DNA of 64,000 nt from RYN-230 sp963713815 (GTDB taxonomy: Bacteria > Actinomycetota > Actinomycetes > Streptosporangiales > Streptosporangiaceae). Numbering within the stretch: position 1 is the stretch's first letter; every line of letters begins with the position of its first letter. This document shows positions 16,547-25,414 of the stretch, piece after piece. The notes beneath the pieces were generated by a model. It worked only from the letters and a program-made list of their open reading frames with translations. It did no database searches and was not told the DNA's origin. The position numbers and the translations under genes were made by a program. The stretch spans positions 62,001-126,000 of the forward strand of contig CAVQNH010000005.1 of NCBI GenBank assembly GCA_963713815.1. The letters run 5' to 3'.

Positions 16547-16816
16547 TCGAGGTCTGCGGGCTCACCAAGCGGTTCGGCCCGGTCACCGCGGTCGACGGGC
16601 TGAGTTTCACGGTCCGTCCCGGCCGGGTGACCGGGTTCCTCGGGCCGAACGGCGCGTGCTGGCGTTCACCGCCGAGCACGCGACTGGTCTGATCCGCACC
16701 ACGCTCGTGGCCGTGCCGCGACGCCGGGCGGTCCTCGCGGCCAAGGCCGCCACCGCGGGGGCGGTGGCCCTGGCCGCAGGCGAGGTGCTCGCGTTCGCCT
16801 CGTTCTTCCACGGTCA
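16543..16816 (+). pseudogene. ABC transporter deletion scar: ATPase N-terminus joined to permease fragment
   Basis: The first 38 residues are a normal ABC ATPase start (MIEVCGLTKRFGPVTAVDGL, then GRVTGFLGPNGA). The Walker A lysine segment that should follow GPNGA is missing. Sequence switches at about 16652 to an internal permease segment (AEHATGLIRTTLVAVPRRRA, AAKAATAGAVALAAGEVLAF) typical of ABC-2 membrane proteins, in another frame. That ends at FFHGQ, directly at the 3' end of the convergent amidohydrolase. A deletion therefore removed most of the ATPase, the gene boundary and both ends of the permease. The product cannot be a functional transporter. Confidence 0.8.
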
Positions 16817-18436
16817 GCGGCCGGGAACCAGGACGTCCCCCGGCTGATAGGTAGGGGTCCCGTCCACGACGGTGGCCAGCACCGGGATGTCTGCGATCCG
16901 TTCCGGGACGGTCCGCAGCGGGTTGCCGGCCAGCACCACGAAGTCGGCCAGCTTGCCCGGCTCCAGCGAGCCGATCTCGTCTTCGCGGTGCATCGCGGCG
17001 GCGGCGTCCGTGGTGTACAGGGCGAGGGCGTCCCGGGCCGTGAGCCGCTCGCCGGGCCCGAGGACCTGGCCGCCGGCGGTGCGGCGGGTCACGGCGTCGC
17101 GCAGGCCGAGCAGCGGGGCGGCGCTGATGACCGGGGCGTCGGAGGAACCGGCCACGGTCAGGCCCGCCCGCCGCCACGACCCGAACGCGTAGAGCTGGTC
17201 GCCGTGGCCGGGGAACGCCTCGGCGAACCCGTCGCCCAGGGCGGACAGGAACCCGGGCTGGCTCACGATCACGATGCCGAGGTCCGCCGCCCGGGCCGTG
17301 AGCGGCGGGTACATGGCCCCGGCGTGCTCGATCCGGTGCCGCCGCGGGTTCCGTCCCGGGCCTGACATGCCGGGTACGGCGGCGTACGCGTCGAGCACGG
17401 TCTCGATGGCCCGGTCCCCCTGGGCGTGCACCGCGACCTGGAACCCGCTTGTGTCGAACTCCCGGACCATCGCGGTCAGCTCGTCCCGGCTGAAGAACAG
17501 GATGCCGGAGCCGTGCGGCGGGACCGGGTAGGTGCCGTGGATGGCCGCGGTGCGGCTGCTCATCCCGCCGTCGGCCCAGATCTTCACGGCCTCGGTGGCC
17601 AGCCGGCCGGAGTGCCGGCCCTGCAGGCCCCCGGCGAGCAGCCAGTCCACCTGGTCGTGCACGACCAGGCCGTAGATCCGCTGGTGCAGCGCGCCGGCCT
17701 GGTCGGCCTCGGCGAACGCGGCGAACGTGTCGCGGCGCAGGTCCGCGTCGCAGGCCGCGGTGATGCCGAGCGACGCGAGGTGCTGGCCGGCCCGTTCCAT
17801 CAGCCGGGCCCGCTCGGCGGCGCCCATCCGGGTGATGTCGTCCCGCAGGTTCTGCTCGAACAGCGCGAACATCGGCCCCTCGAACACCACGCCGTCCAGG
17901 CGGCCCTCACGGTCGCGGCCGAACGCGCCGCCCGGCGGATCGGGCTGCCGGTCGGCGAACCCGGCCGCCCGCAGCGCCGCGCTGTTCAGCACGCAGGCGT
18001 GCAGCGACGTGTGGTAGACCACGGCCGGGCGGTCGGGCACGGCCTGGTCCAGGTCGTCGCGGGTGGGATGCCGGCCCTCGCGGAGCCGGTACTCCACGTA
18101 CCCGCTGCCGGTGACCCACGAGCCCGCCGGGGTGCGGGCGCTGGCCTCGCGCAGCCGCGCCTGGATGGCCGGGATGTCGGGTGCGGACGGCTGGCTGCAG
18201 TCGGCCCCCGCCGCCAGGTACCCGATGTCCGCGACGTGGCAGTGCGCGTCGATCAGCCCCGGGAGCACGGTGGCCCCGTCCAGCCGGGCCACCGCCGCGC
18301 CCGGCCCGGCCATGGCCCGGACCTCCCCGGGGTCGCCGACGGCGGCGATCCGCCCGTCCCGGACCAGCATGGCCCCGGCGGTCCCGCCGTCCGGGGCCAT
18401 GGTGACGATGACGGCATCCTCGATGACCAGTTCCAC
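16814..18436 (-). CDS. Amidohydrolase family protein, YtcJ-like
   Basis: A 540-residue metal-dependent hydrolase. Motifs in order: VLPGLIDAHCHVADIG (metal-binding H-x-H) near residue 60, HRIEHAGAM and HAQGDRAIETVLDAY in the barrel, AGSSDAPV near residue 440 (metal-ligand Asp) and the C-terminal EIGSLEPGKLADFVVLAGNP that closes the composite domain. The whole matches the amidohydrolase_3/YtcJ group, which hydrolyses N-substituted amides or formamides. The start is a GTG at 18436 with a TAGGGT box 7 nt upstream and no ribosome site, suggesting a leaderless message. Its substrate is unknown and neighbours give no clue. Confidence 0.88.
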   Translation of the reverse strand: MELVIEDAVIVTMAPDGGTAGAMLVRDGRIAAVGDPGEVRAMAGPGAAVARLDGATVLPGLIDAHCHVADIGYLAAGADCSQPSAPDIPAIQARLREASARTPAGSWVTGSGYVEYRLREGRHPTRDDLDQAVPDRPAVVYHTSLHACVLNSAALRAAGFADRQPDPPGGAFGRDREGRLDGVVFEGPMFALFEQNLRDDITRMGAAERARLMERAGQHLASLGITAACDADLRRDTFAAFAEADQAGALHQRIYGLVVHDQVDWLLAGGLQGRHSGRLATEAVKIWADGGMSSRTAAIHGTYPVPPHGSGILFFSRDELTAMVREFDTSGFQVAVHAQGDRAIETVLDAYAAVPGMSGPGRNPRRHRIEHAGAMYPPLTARAADLGIVIVSQPGFLSALGDGFAEAFPGHGDQLYAFGSWRRAGLTVAGSSDAPVISAAPLLGLRDAVTRRTAGGQVLGPGERLTARDALALYTTDAAAAMHREDEIGSLEPGKLADFVVLAGNPLRTVPERIADIPVLATVVDGTPTYQPGDVLVPGR

Positions 18437-18443
18437 CCGCAGA

Positions 18444-18449
18444 ACCCTA
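18444..18449 (-). promoter_or_regulatory. Leaderless-type -10 box of the amidohydrolase
   Basis: TAGGGT on the minus strand, 7 nt before the GTG at 18436. The spacing places the transcription start at the start codon. Confidence 0.45.
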
Positions 18450-18503
18450 CGTCGCGCCCCGCCGACCCGGCAGAGCCGGGCTCAGGTCAGCCGCAGCGGT
18501 GGC

Positions 18504-19412
18504 TTAGCGGCTGGTGGCGAATTCGCCGGTGCGGATCGAGGGGGGCTCGTCCTCGCCCTGGATGAGGTGGCTGTGGCTGAGGGCCGTGACGCCGGCGACG
18601 ATCAGGGCCAGCGCCAGCGCCTCGCCGGCCAGGTCCAGGATCCCGGTCTGGATGTGCTCATCGAACAGGAACAACCCGAGCAGGCTGGCCGACAGCGGGT
18701 CCAGGATGGTGAACCCGGGCTGCGACGCGGCCAGCGGGCCTGCAGCCAGCGCGTGCGAGGCCAGCAGCAGGGTCGCCGCTCCCGCCCCGATCAGGACGTA
18801 CAGCGACCAGTTGGTCACGATGGCCACGATGCCGTCGCCCAGGTGGGCGCTGAGCTCCTTGATCACCGCGGCGACGAAACCCCACGAGACGCCGGTGGCC
18901 GCGCCGAGCACCGCGGCGCGGCGGGACGGCGCGGCGCCGGGACGGCGGCCCAGGCCGAAGGCCACGGCCAGGGCCACGAGGACCACGGCCAGCGACGCCA
19001 GCCCGGCCAGCCACCACAGGGTGCCGGGCGCGGACGACCGGCCCCCCGACGGTGATGCGGAGAGCAGGAAAAGCCCCAGCCCGGCGCACATGGCGATCGC
19101 GGCCAGCCAGTCACGCCGTTTCACGCTGCGCGAGCCGATCACCGCCATGTAGCCGAACACGAAGATCAGTTCCAGGGCCAGGATCGGCTGGACCAGGGCC
19201 AGCGCGCCGAAGTGCAGGGCGCTGATCTGCAGGATGAAGCCGAGGATCATGCTGCCCAGGCCGAGCACCCAGATGGGCTGGCGGACCAGCCGGAACAGCA
19301 GGTAGACGTCGAATCCCGAGGACCCGGTGTTGCGCGCGCCCAGGCGCTGGCAGACCGAGGAGGTGGCGGTGCAGAAGCTGGCCGCCAGCGACAGGACGAT
19401 CGCCGCTTCCAC
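18504..19412 (-). CDS. DMT superfamily transporter, EamA/NIPA-like
   Basis: A 302-residue membrane protein with about nine to ten hydrophobic helices in two related halves. Motifs include an N-terminal AASFCTATSSVCQRLGAR and later a duplicated ISALHFGALALVQPILALEL / LAASQPGFTILDPLSASL pair. This pattern fits small-molecule exporters or magnesium-type NIPA relatives of the drug/metabolite transporter superfamily. The GTG at 19412 has AGGGGG 9 nt upstream and leaves no N-terminal extension, so I prefer it to 19442. It follows the amino-acid permease on the same strand with a 138-bp gap. Confidence 0.8.
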   Translation of the reverse strand: MEAAIVLSLAASFCTATSSVCQRLGARNTGSSGFDVYLLFRLVRQPIWVLGLGSMILGFILQISALHFGALALVQPILALELIFVFGYMAVIGSRSVKRRDWLAAIAMCAGLGLFLLSASPSGGRSSAPGTLWWLAGLASLAVVLVALAVAFGLGRRPGAAPSRRAAVLGAATGVSWGFVAAVIKELSAHLGDGIVAIVTNWSLYVLIGAGAATLLLASHALAAGPLAASQPGFTILDPLSASLLGLFLFDEHIQTGILDLAGEALALALIVAGVTALSHSHLIQGEDEPPSIRTGEFATSR

Positions 19413-19550
19413 GAATACACACCCCCTGCCCGGCTCGTTCACGGCGTACCCGGAGCTTCCTCCGTTACGTACAACCCGTTCGGCAGCCGAATCTTCCCGC
19501 CTGCGACATCAATCTTGCCGGAAGCGGGCCGCGCACCGCGCGCCGGCGGG

Positions 19551-21077
19551 TCAGGGGAGGGGGGCCACGTCCGGGACCTCCTCGGCCCGGGTGCGGCGGC
19601 CCATCCACCAGAAGGCCGTCCCGACCACGATGAAGGCCAGCACCGGGAGGAGCTCGGTCCACAGGTAGGTGAACCGCTGCGCGTAGGTCCAGCCCGAGGG
19701 GATGAAGTCGCTGCCGAACCACGAGCTGCCCAGGCCCGGGGCGATGAGCTGGATGCTGGCCACGGCCACCAGGATCATCAGGATCACGGTCAGCGGCCGG
19801 TACCAGGGCATCCTGAATGGCCGGGGCGTGGCCGGGTGGCTGCGCCGCAGCTTCCACAGCGCGGGGTAGATGAGCAGGTAGCTGATCAGCGTGGTGGAGA
19901 TGGTCACGCCGAGCACCGCGTCGAAGTACTTCGCGGCGTTGCCGCTGGTGATCTGGTGGGCGAGCACGACCACGATGGTGGCCACGATCCCGCTGAACAC
20001 GTTGACCCGGACCGGGGTGCCGTACTTGGCGTTGATCACCCCGAGGAAGCGCGGGCCCGCCCCGTCGTAGCAGGACACGGCCAGGGCCCGGTCGGAGCCC
20101 ATGATCCAGGTGACGCCCGAGGTCAGCAGGCACAGGAGGAACAGGATCGCGCAGGCGTCGCCGAGGACCAGCCCGGCCCCGGTCAGCGTGGCGGTGCCGC
20201 TCACGGTGACGTGCCCGCCGTACACGGTGAAGACGTCCTGGATGGCGCTGACGAACCCGCTGAAGTTGGTGATGGCGCTGGTCGGCAGGACGATCAGGAT
20301 GCCGATCACGGGCAGCGCGTACAGCACCACGCTGGCCACCGTGGAGCGGGCGATCCCGAACGGCACGTCGCGCTGCGGGTTGGTCATCTCCTCACCGGCG
20401 CTGCTGGGCAGCTCGAAGCCGACGAAGTTGAACAGCAGCACGCCGACCAGCAGGACGAACCCGCTCTGGGACGGCTTGTAGCCGCTGGCACCCAGGCCGT
20501 GCGCGCCGTGCTGGATCGCGAAGATGGCGACCGAGATCGTGAACAGCCCGAGGAGCAGGAACCGGGCGAAGGCCCCGGCGGTCGGCAGCCACTTGGCCCG
20601 GCTGAACGACATGATGGCGGCCAGGATCGACAGCCAGACGAACGCGAGGGCGATGATGAACCACACCGGCGTGGACACGTTCGCGCCGTGGTTGAAGAAC
20701 ACCTGGACGGCGGCGATGCAGCTGATGGTCAGCGAACCGCCGATCCACACCGGGTTGGTGATCCAGTACAGGAAGTTGTTCACCGCCCCGGCCAGGTGCC
20801 CGAAGGCCAGCCGGGTCCAGTAGTACGGGCCGCCTTCCTGCGGGAACGCCGAGCCCAGCTCGGCGAACAGCAGGGCCTGCGGCACGAAGAACACCACCGC
20901 GAAGATCATCATCCAGGTGAAGGCCTGGCCGCCGCCCTGCGCCACGTTGGCGATGGTGTCCACGCCGACGATGGTGCAGATCAGGAAGAACAGGATGTCG
21001 AAGCGGCCGAAGTGACGCTGCAGCTTCTGCCGCTCGACGGTAGCCGCAACGGTCGTGGTGTCCAGGGTGTCGGTCAT
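19551..21077 (-). CDS. APC family amino-acid permease
   Basis: A 508-residue permease with about twelve helices. The first helix has TIVGVDTIANVAQGGGQAF, a variant of the glycine-rich unwound substrate site; helix 3 follows ELGSAFPQEGGPYYWTRLAFG; helix 6 contains FNFVGFELPSSAGEEMTNPQRD, the E-E-x-x-N-P-x-R-D signature of APC transporters. A large extracytoplasmic loop lies before the last helix. It likely imports amino acids or amines by proton coupling. It is divergent from the acyl-CoA dehydrogenase at 21389. Specificity cannot be read from the sequence. Confidence 0.88.
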   Translation of the reverse strand: MTDTLDTTTVAATVERQKLQRHFGRFDILFFLICTIVGVDTIANVAQGGGQAFTWMMIFAVVFFVPQALLFAELGSAFPQEGGPYYWTRLAFGHLAGAVNNFLYWITNPVWIGGSLTISCIAAVQVFFNHGANVSTPVWFIIALAFVWLSILAAIMSFSRAKWLPTAGAFARFLLLGLFTISVAIFAIQHGAHGLGASGYKPSQSGFVLLVGVLLFNFVGFELPSSAGEEMTNPQRDVPFGIARSTVASVVLYALPVIGILIVLPTSAITNFSGFVSAIQDVFTVYGGHVTVSGTATLTGAGLVLGDACAILFLLCLLTSGVTWIMGSDRALAVSCYDGAGPRFLGVINAKYGTPVRVNVFSGIVATIVVVLAHQITSGNAAKYFDAVLGVTISTTLISYLLIYPALWKLRRSHPATPRPFRMPWYRPLTVILMILVAVASIQLIAPGLGSSWFGSDFIPSGWTYAQRFTYLWTELLPVLAFIVVGTAFWWMGRRTRAEEVPDVAPLP

Positions 21078-21388
21078 CCGCGGCGCTCCCGGGGGTCAGC
21101 AGGGCGATAAGCAGGCACATCCTGGCCGCAGCCTCACAAGTAAAGATTTCGGCCGTGTTTCCTATTGGTGACGGAAGGGGATCAGCTGTCAATCCCCCCG
21201 CCGCACCGGTCCAGCTGGACAGTCAGGCTCCGCGGCGCCCCCGGTCCCGGGCGGGCGCAGCGAACAAGACCCCTCCCGCTGCCTAGGTCCCCCGGACGGC
21301 GGCGTGGTTGGGTGGGAGGGCAGCGGGCATGGTGCAGTCGCGGCCGCCCGCGCGCCGTCCCTGCCCCGGGTCGCCAGGAGAGCTCGTC
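21078..21388. other. Divergent intergenic region
   Basis: About 310 bp between the permease and the acyl-CoA dehydrogenase. It holds a perfect 12-bp palindrome GTCCAGCTGGAC at 21209-21220, a possible operator, and the AGGAG ribosome site of the dehydrogenase. No small gene was recognised. Confidence 0.5.
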
Positions 21389-22537
21389 ATGACCGTGGAC
21401 CGGATGCTGCCCAGCCGTGAGGCCGCTGACCTGCTCGACCTGACCCGGCAGCTGGCCGAGCGCGAGCTGGCGCCCCGCGTCGCCGAGGCGGAAGCCGCCG
21501 GGATCTTCCCGGCCGAGGTCTTCAAGATCATCGGTGCGGCGGGCCTGCTGGGCCTGCCGTATCCCGAGTCGCTGGGCGGCGGCGGCCAGCCGTACGAGGT
21601 GTACCTGCAGGTCCTGGAGGAACTGGCCATGCGGTGGGCCGCGGTCGCGGTCACGGTGAGCGTGCACGGCCTGTCCTGTTTCCCGCTGGCCACCTTCGGC
21701 ACCCCGGAGCAGCAGGAGCGATGGCTGCCCGACCTGCTCGGCGGCGGCATGCTCGGGGCCTACAGCCTGTCCGAGCCGCAGGCCGGTTCCGACGCGGCCG
21801 CGCTGGCCTGCCAGGCGGAGCGGGACGGCGGCGGCTACGTCATCACCGGCACCAAGGCCTGGATCACCGGCGGCGGGAACGCCGACTCGTACACGCTGTT
21901 CGCCCGCACGGCTCCCGGCAGCCAGGGGGTCTCGTGCTTCCTGGTGCCGGCCGGCCTGCCCGGGCTGTCGTTCGGGCCGCCGGAGCGGAAGATGGGGCTG
22001 CGGGCGGTGCCGACGACCAGCGCCCACTACGACGGTGCGCGGCTGCCCGCGGACCGCCTGATCGGGGCCGAGGGGCAGGGACTGCGGATCGCGTTCAGCG
22101 CGCTGGACTCGGGACGGCTCGGCATCGCGGCCGTCGCGACCGGGCTGGCCCAGGCCGCCCTGGACTACGCGGTCGGCTACGCGAAGGAGCGGCGGACGTT
22201 CGGCCAGCGGATCATCGACCACGAGGGCCTGGCGTTCCTGCTCGCGGACATGGCCGCCGCGGTCGGCGCGGCCCGGGCGACCTACCTGGACGCGGCGCGC
22301 CGCCGGGACGCCGGGCGCCCGTACAGCCAGCAGGCCAGCGTGGCCAAGCTGGTCGCGACCGACGCGGCGATGAAGGTGACTACCGACGCCGTCCAGGTCC
22401 TCGGCGGCTATGGCTACAGCGAGGACTTCCCGGTCGAGCGGTACCTGCGCGAGGCCAAGATCATGCAGATCTTCGAGGGCACGAACCAGATCCAGCGCCT
22501 GGTCATCAGCCGCCACCTGGCCTCCGGACCGAAGTAG
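21389..22537 (+). CDS. Acyl-CoA dehydrogenase
   Basis: A 382-residue flavoenzyme that introduces the alpha-beta double bond in acyl-CoA. Seen in order: YSLSEPQAGSDAAAL (FAD/substrate loop), TGTKAWITGGGNADSYTLFA, ERRTFGQRIIDHEGLAF, VLGGYGYSEDFPVERYLRE and the catalytic-loop FEGTNQIQRLVISRHL near the C-terminus, with Glu as catalytic base. The ATG at 21389 follows CCAGGAGAGC, so the upstream in-frame residues are dismissed. The gene stands alone, divergent from the permease. Chain-length preference is not inferable. Confidence 0.92.
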   Translation: MTVDRMLPSREAADLLDLTRQLAERELAPRVAEAEAAGIFPAEVFKIIGAAGLLGLPYPESLGGGGQPYEVYLQVLEELAMRWAAVAVTVSVHGLSCFPLATFGTPEQQERWLPDLLGGGMLGAYSLSEPQAGSDAAALACQAERDGGGYVITGTKAWITGGGNADSYTLFARTAPGSQGVSCFLVPAGLPGLSFGPPERKMGLRAVPTTSAHYDGARLPADRLIGAEGQGLRIAFSALDSGRLGIAAVATGLAQAALDYAVGYAKERRTFGQRIIDHEGLAFLLADMAAAVGAARATYLDAARRRDAGRPYSQQASVAKLVATDAAMKVTTDAVQVLGGYGYSEDFPVERYLREAKIMQIFEGTNQIQRLVISRHLASGPK

Positions 22538-22682
22538 CGACGTGCCTGGTCGCCTCGGACGCGGCTGGAGTGAGTACGTCTTCTGAATTTTCTTCCGCGG
22601 TGGTGTCGAATGGCCCCGAGCCCGTTCGTAGCCAAGGTGAGGGGCCGGCAACAGTCCGGTCGTCACCCACCGGAGGCCCACG

Positions 22683-23270
22683 ATGTCCATCATCATCACC
22701 ACCACCGCTCCCGCGAAGCCCATGACCAACCAGCCCATGGCGGACCAGGAGAACGTAAGCGCCACCCTGACTGTCGCCGCGCCTGCCACGAGGGTGTTCG
22801 CCGTGCTGGCGGACCCGACGACCCATGCTGCGATCGACGGCACCGGCTGGGTTCAGGAATCTGCCGACCCGGCGCCGCTGACCGAGGCGGGGCAGATTTT
22901 CCGGATGGACATGTATCACGCCGGCCATCCAGACGGTGACTACCAGGTGGTCAACCAGGTCGTGGTGCTCGACCCGCCGCGCGCCATTGGCTGGCTGACG
23001 GGAACGGAGAAGGGCGACGGTCGCCTGGAGTTCGGCGGCTGGATCTGGCGTTACGACCTGGCACCGCTCGGCCCGTCCGAGACCGAGGTCACGCTCACCT
23101 ACGACTGGTCGGCCGTGCCGCAATTCATCCGCGAGCGCGGCATCCAGTTCCCGCCGTTCGGCCCTGAGCATCTCATCAACTCGCTGCACCACCTGGCCGA
23201 GCTCGCCGCACCGACGACCGGCGGCCAGACACCTGGCGGGCGGCGTAGGAGAAATAGTCAAGACCGGTGA
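22683..23270 (+). CDS. SRPBCC (START/Bet v1-like) family protein
   Basis: A 195-residue protein. After an N-terminal leader of about 20 residues, SATLTVAAPATRVFAVLADP is the standard opening strand of polyketide-cyclase/dehydrase-type SRPBCC domains. Strands NQVVVLDPPRAIGWL and WIWRYDLAPLGPSETEVTLT follow, and a C-terminal helix HLINSLHHLAELA closes the hydrophobic pocket. The ATG at 22683 has GGAGGCCCACG upstream. Only 25 bp separate it from the DHFR-like gene, so they probably form a two-gene operon. Ligand unknown. Confidence 0.85.
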   Translation: MSIIITTTAPAKPMTNQPMADQENVSATLTVAAPATRVFAVLADPTTHAAIDGTGWVQESADPAPLTEAGQIFRMDMYHAGHPDGDYQVVNQVVVLDPPRAIGWLTGTEKGDGRLEFGGWIWRYDLAPLGPSETEVTLTYDWSAVPQFIRERGIQFPPFGPEHLINSLHHLAELAAPTTGGQTPGGRRRRNSQDR

Positions 23271-23295
23271 ACCGGCGTGCCAGGAGGAGACCATC

Positions 23296-23874
23296 ATGAC
23301 CGCGACCTACACCTTCGACGTCTTTTCCAGCCTCGACGGCTTCGGCGCCGCCAGCGGCAACTGGACCGGCTACTGGGGCAAGCAAGGCCCCGAGCTCCTC
23401 GACCACCGCCTCGCCCTGTACGGCGGGAAGCAGCGGATGGTCTTCGGGGCCAACACCTACCGGGCGTTCGCGCGGATGCTGGCCTCGAGCGCCGAGGAGT
23501 CCGAGGTGCGTGACCCATGGGTCACCCGGATGAGGAGCCTGCCGGCAACGGTGGTGTCGACCACACTGGAAGGATCCCTCGACTGGCCGGATGCCAACGT
23601 CGTGAGCGGCGACGCTGTTAACGTCGTGGCCCGGCTCAAGGAGGAGTCCGAGGTGCCGTTGCGCTCGCACGGCAGCCTGTCGATGAACCGGGCGCTGATG
23701 GCCGCCGGCCTCGTCGATCGGGTCCAGGTGACGCTCTTCCCGGTGATCACCGGTCAGACCGGAGTGGACCCGATCTTCCAGGATGCGGCCGACTTCGACC
23801 TCGAGCTGATCGAGAGCCGGACGCTCGACGGCCACACCCAAGAGCTCATCTACCGGCCCACCCTGCATGTCTGA
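23296..23874 (+). CDS. Dihydrofolate-reductase-like (RibD C-terminal) family protein
   Basis: A 192-residue protein starting at an ATG behind AGGAGACC. It matches the RibD_C/DHFR-like fold: TYTFDVFSSLDGFGA near the N-terminus, RMVFGANTYRAFARML, LPATVVSTTLEGSLDWPDAN, then a Gly-Ser turn HGSLSMNRALMAAGLVDRV and TLFPVITGQTGVDPIF. Such proteins bind NADPH, but most lack folate activity. Paired with the SRPBCC gene. Physiological reaction unknown. Confidence 0.85.
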   Translation: MTATYTFDVFSSLDGFGAASGNWTGYWGKQGPELLDHRLALYGGKQRMVFGANTYRAFARMLASSAEESEVRDPWVTRMRSLPATVVSTTLEGSLDWPDANVVSGDAVNVVARLKEESEVPLRSHGSLSMNRALMAAGLVDRVQVTLFPVITGQTGVDPIFQDAADFDLELIESRTLDGHTQELIYRPTLHV

Positions 23875-23946
23875 GTCCATCCATGCCCCGTCGAACAGCC
23901 GAACCTGACCCGGAAGAGGCCTCCTCGACGAGGGAAGGCGCCCGGG

Positions 23947-25039
23947 TCAGGCGTCCCAGTCGGCCAGTACCGCCTTGGTGTCGCCGCCGGGGACCGGGGG
24001 AGGGGAGGGCGTCGCCGGAGGCGTCCGGGAAAACCGGGGGGCCGGCGCGGCCTGCGGTATCCCGTCCAGCGTGATCACTGTTTCGCGGGCGGTGAGGTGC
24101 GGGTTGCGGGCTGCCTCGCCGAAGGACAGCACCGGCGTCACGCAGGCGTCGGTGCCCGCGAACGTCGCTGCCCACTCATCCCGGGTCCGGCTGGCGATCA
24201 CCTCGGTGAAACGGACCCGCAGCCGGGGCCAGCCGGAGCGGTCCATCTGCGCGGGCAGGTCCTCCCCGGCGATCCCCAGGCCGGCCAGGAACTGGGCATA
24301 GAACTGCGGCTCCAGCGCACCTACCGCGATCCACCGGCCGTCAGCGCAGGTATAGGTGTCGTAGAACGGTGCGCCCCCGTCGAGCAGGTTGGCCGAGCGG
24401 TCGTCGGTCCAGGTGCCCGCGCCGCGGAAGGCCCACATCATCTGCAGCAGCACGCTGGCCCCGTCCACCATGGCCGCGTCCACCACCTGCCCGGTCCCGG
24501 ACCGCTGCCGTTCCCAGAGCCCGGCCAGCACCCCGGCGACCAGGAGCATCGAGCCGCCACCGAAGTCACCGACCAGGTTGAGCGGCACGGCCGGCCGGTC
24601 GCCCGGCCCCGATCGCGTGCAGCGCGCCGGTGAGCGAGATGTAGTTGATGTCGTGCCCGGCCTGGGCGGCCATCGGCCCGTCCTGACCCCATCCCGTCAT
24701 CCGGCCGTAGACCAGGGCCGGGTTCACCGCGTGGCACTCCTGCGGGCCGACCCCCAGCCGTTCGGCCACGCCGGGCCGGTAACCCTCCAGGAGCACGTCG
24801 GCCTTGGCCACCAGGCGCAGCACCAGGTCCCGGCCCGCGTCGGTCTTCAGGTCGGCGGCCAGCGACCGCCGGCTGCGCAGCGTGTAGTCGGTCCGTCCGC
24901 TGGCCGGGTCGAGGCCACCGCGGGGCCGTTCCACCCGGACCACGTCGGCGCCCAGATCGCCCAGGATCATGGCCGCGTGCGGGGCCGGGCCCAGCCCGGC
25001 GAGTTCGATCACCCGAAGGCCGGTGAGCGGACCAGGCAT
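23947..25039 (-). CDS. CaiB/BaiF CoA-transferase (AMACR-like), interrupted by a frameshift
   Basis: Reading leftwards from 25039, the N-terminal half has LRVIELAGLGPAPHAAMILG, GADVVRVERP, LLEGYRPGVAERLGVG and GWGQDGPMAAQAGHDINYIS, the typical family III CoA-transferase or alpha-methylacyl-CoA racemase sequence with its conserved Asp. It then leaves frame near 24595. The next frame resumes exactly where expected with PLNLVGDFGGGSMLL and continues through VDAAMVDGASVLL to 23947. Together they make one normal-length protein of about 360 residues. The break lies in a GC run (GGCCGGCCGG) and could be a sequencing indel. Likely role: epimerising or transferring CoA on branched acyl-CoAs. Confidence 0.75.
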
Positions 25040-25414
25040 GCTCAGCCCCTTTCAGCCAGGCTCGTGCGCACCGGGGCAGTATGGCATTCGCGGACGCCAG
25101 AACCTGCCAGGTCATCCGTGATCAAGGCAGGGCGCGCTTCGGGTGCGGACCGGGTAACGAATTGAACGGGATAAAGCGGCCATTATGGAATGGCCATGGA
25201 TTTACGTGGTTAGCCTCGGTCGCGCTTAACCGGAAATTAACAAAGCGCTTCCGGATTTCCTACTCTTCCCATCGCTTTGCCCATGTTCGCCGCTGCTGCT
25301 GGCCAGGCCGACGCGCTGGTCAGGGCAACATCTGACGTGGCCGGCTCACACTGTTTATCATGCTATGGCCCCCTGAATACCAATATGTCTGGCAGTCTAT
25401 GTTGATCTCAGCAA
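25040..25414. other. AT-rich leader region upstream of the lone epimerase
   Basis: About 375 bp, clearly less GC-rich than surroundings between 25150 and 25270. It holds an inverted repeat GGCCATT-ATGG-AATGGCC at 25178-25195 and a dyad GGAAAT...ATTTCC at about 25232-25255. No convincing protein is encoded. It probably carries the promoter and regulatory sites of the gene at 25415. Confidence 0.5.

Noticed and set aside
16543..16816. A functional small ATP-binding protein
   Set aside because: Walker A lysine region, Walker B and signature motif are all absent.
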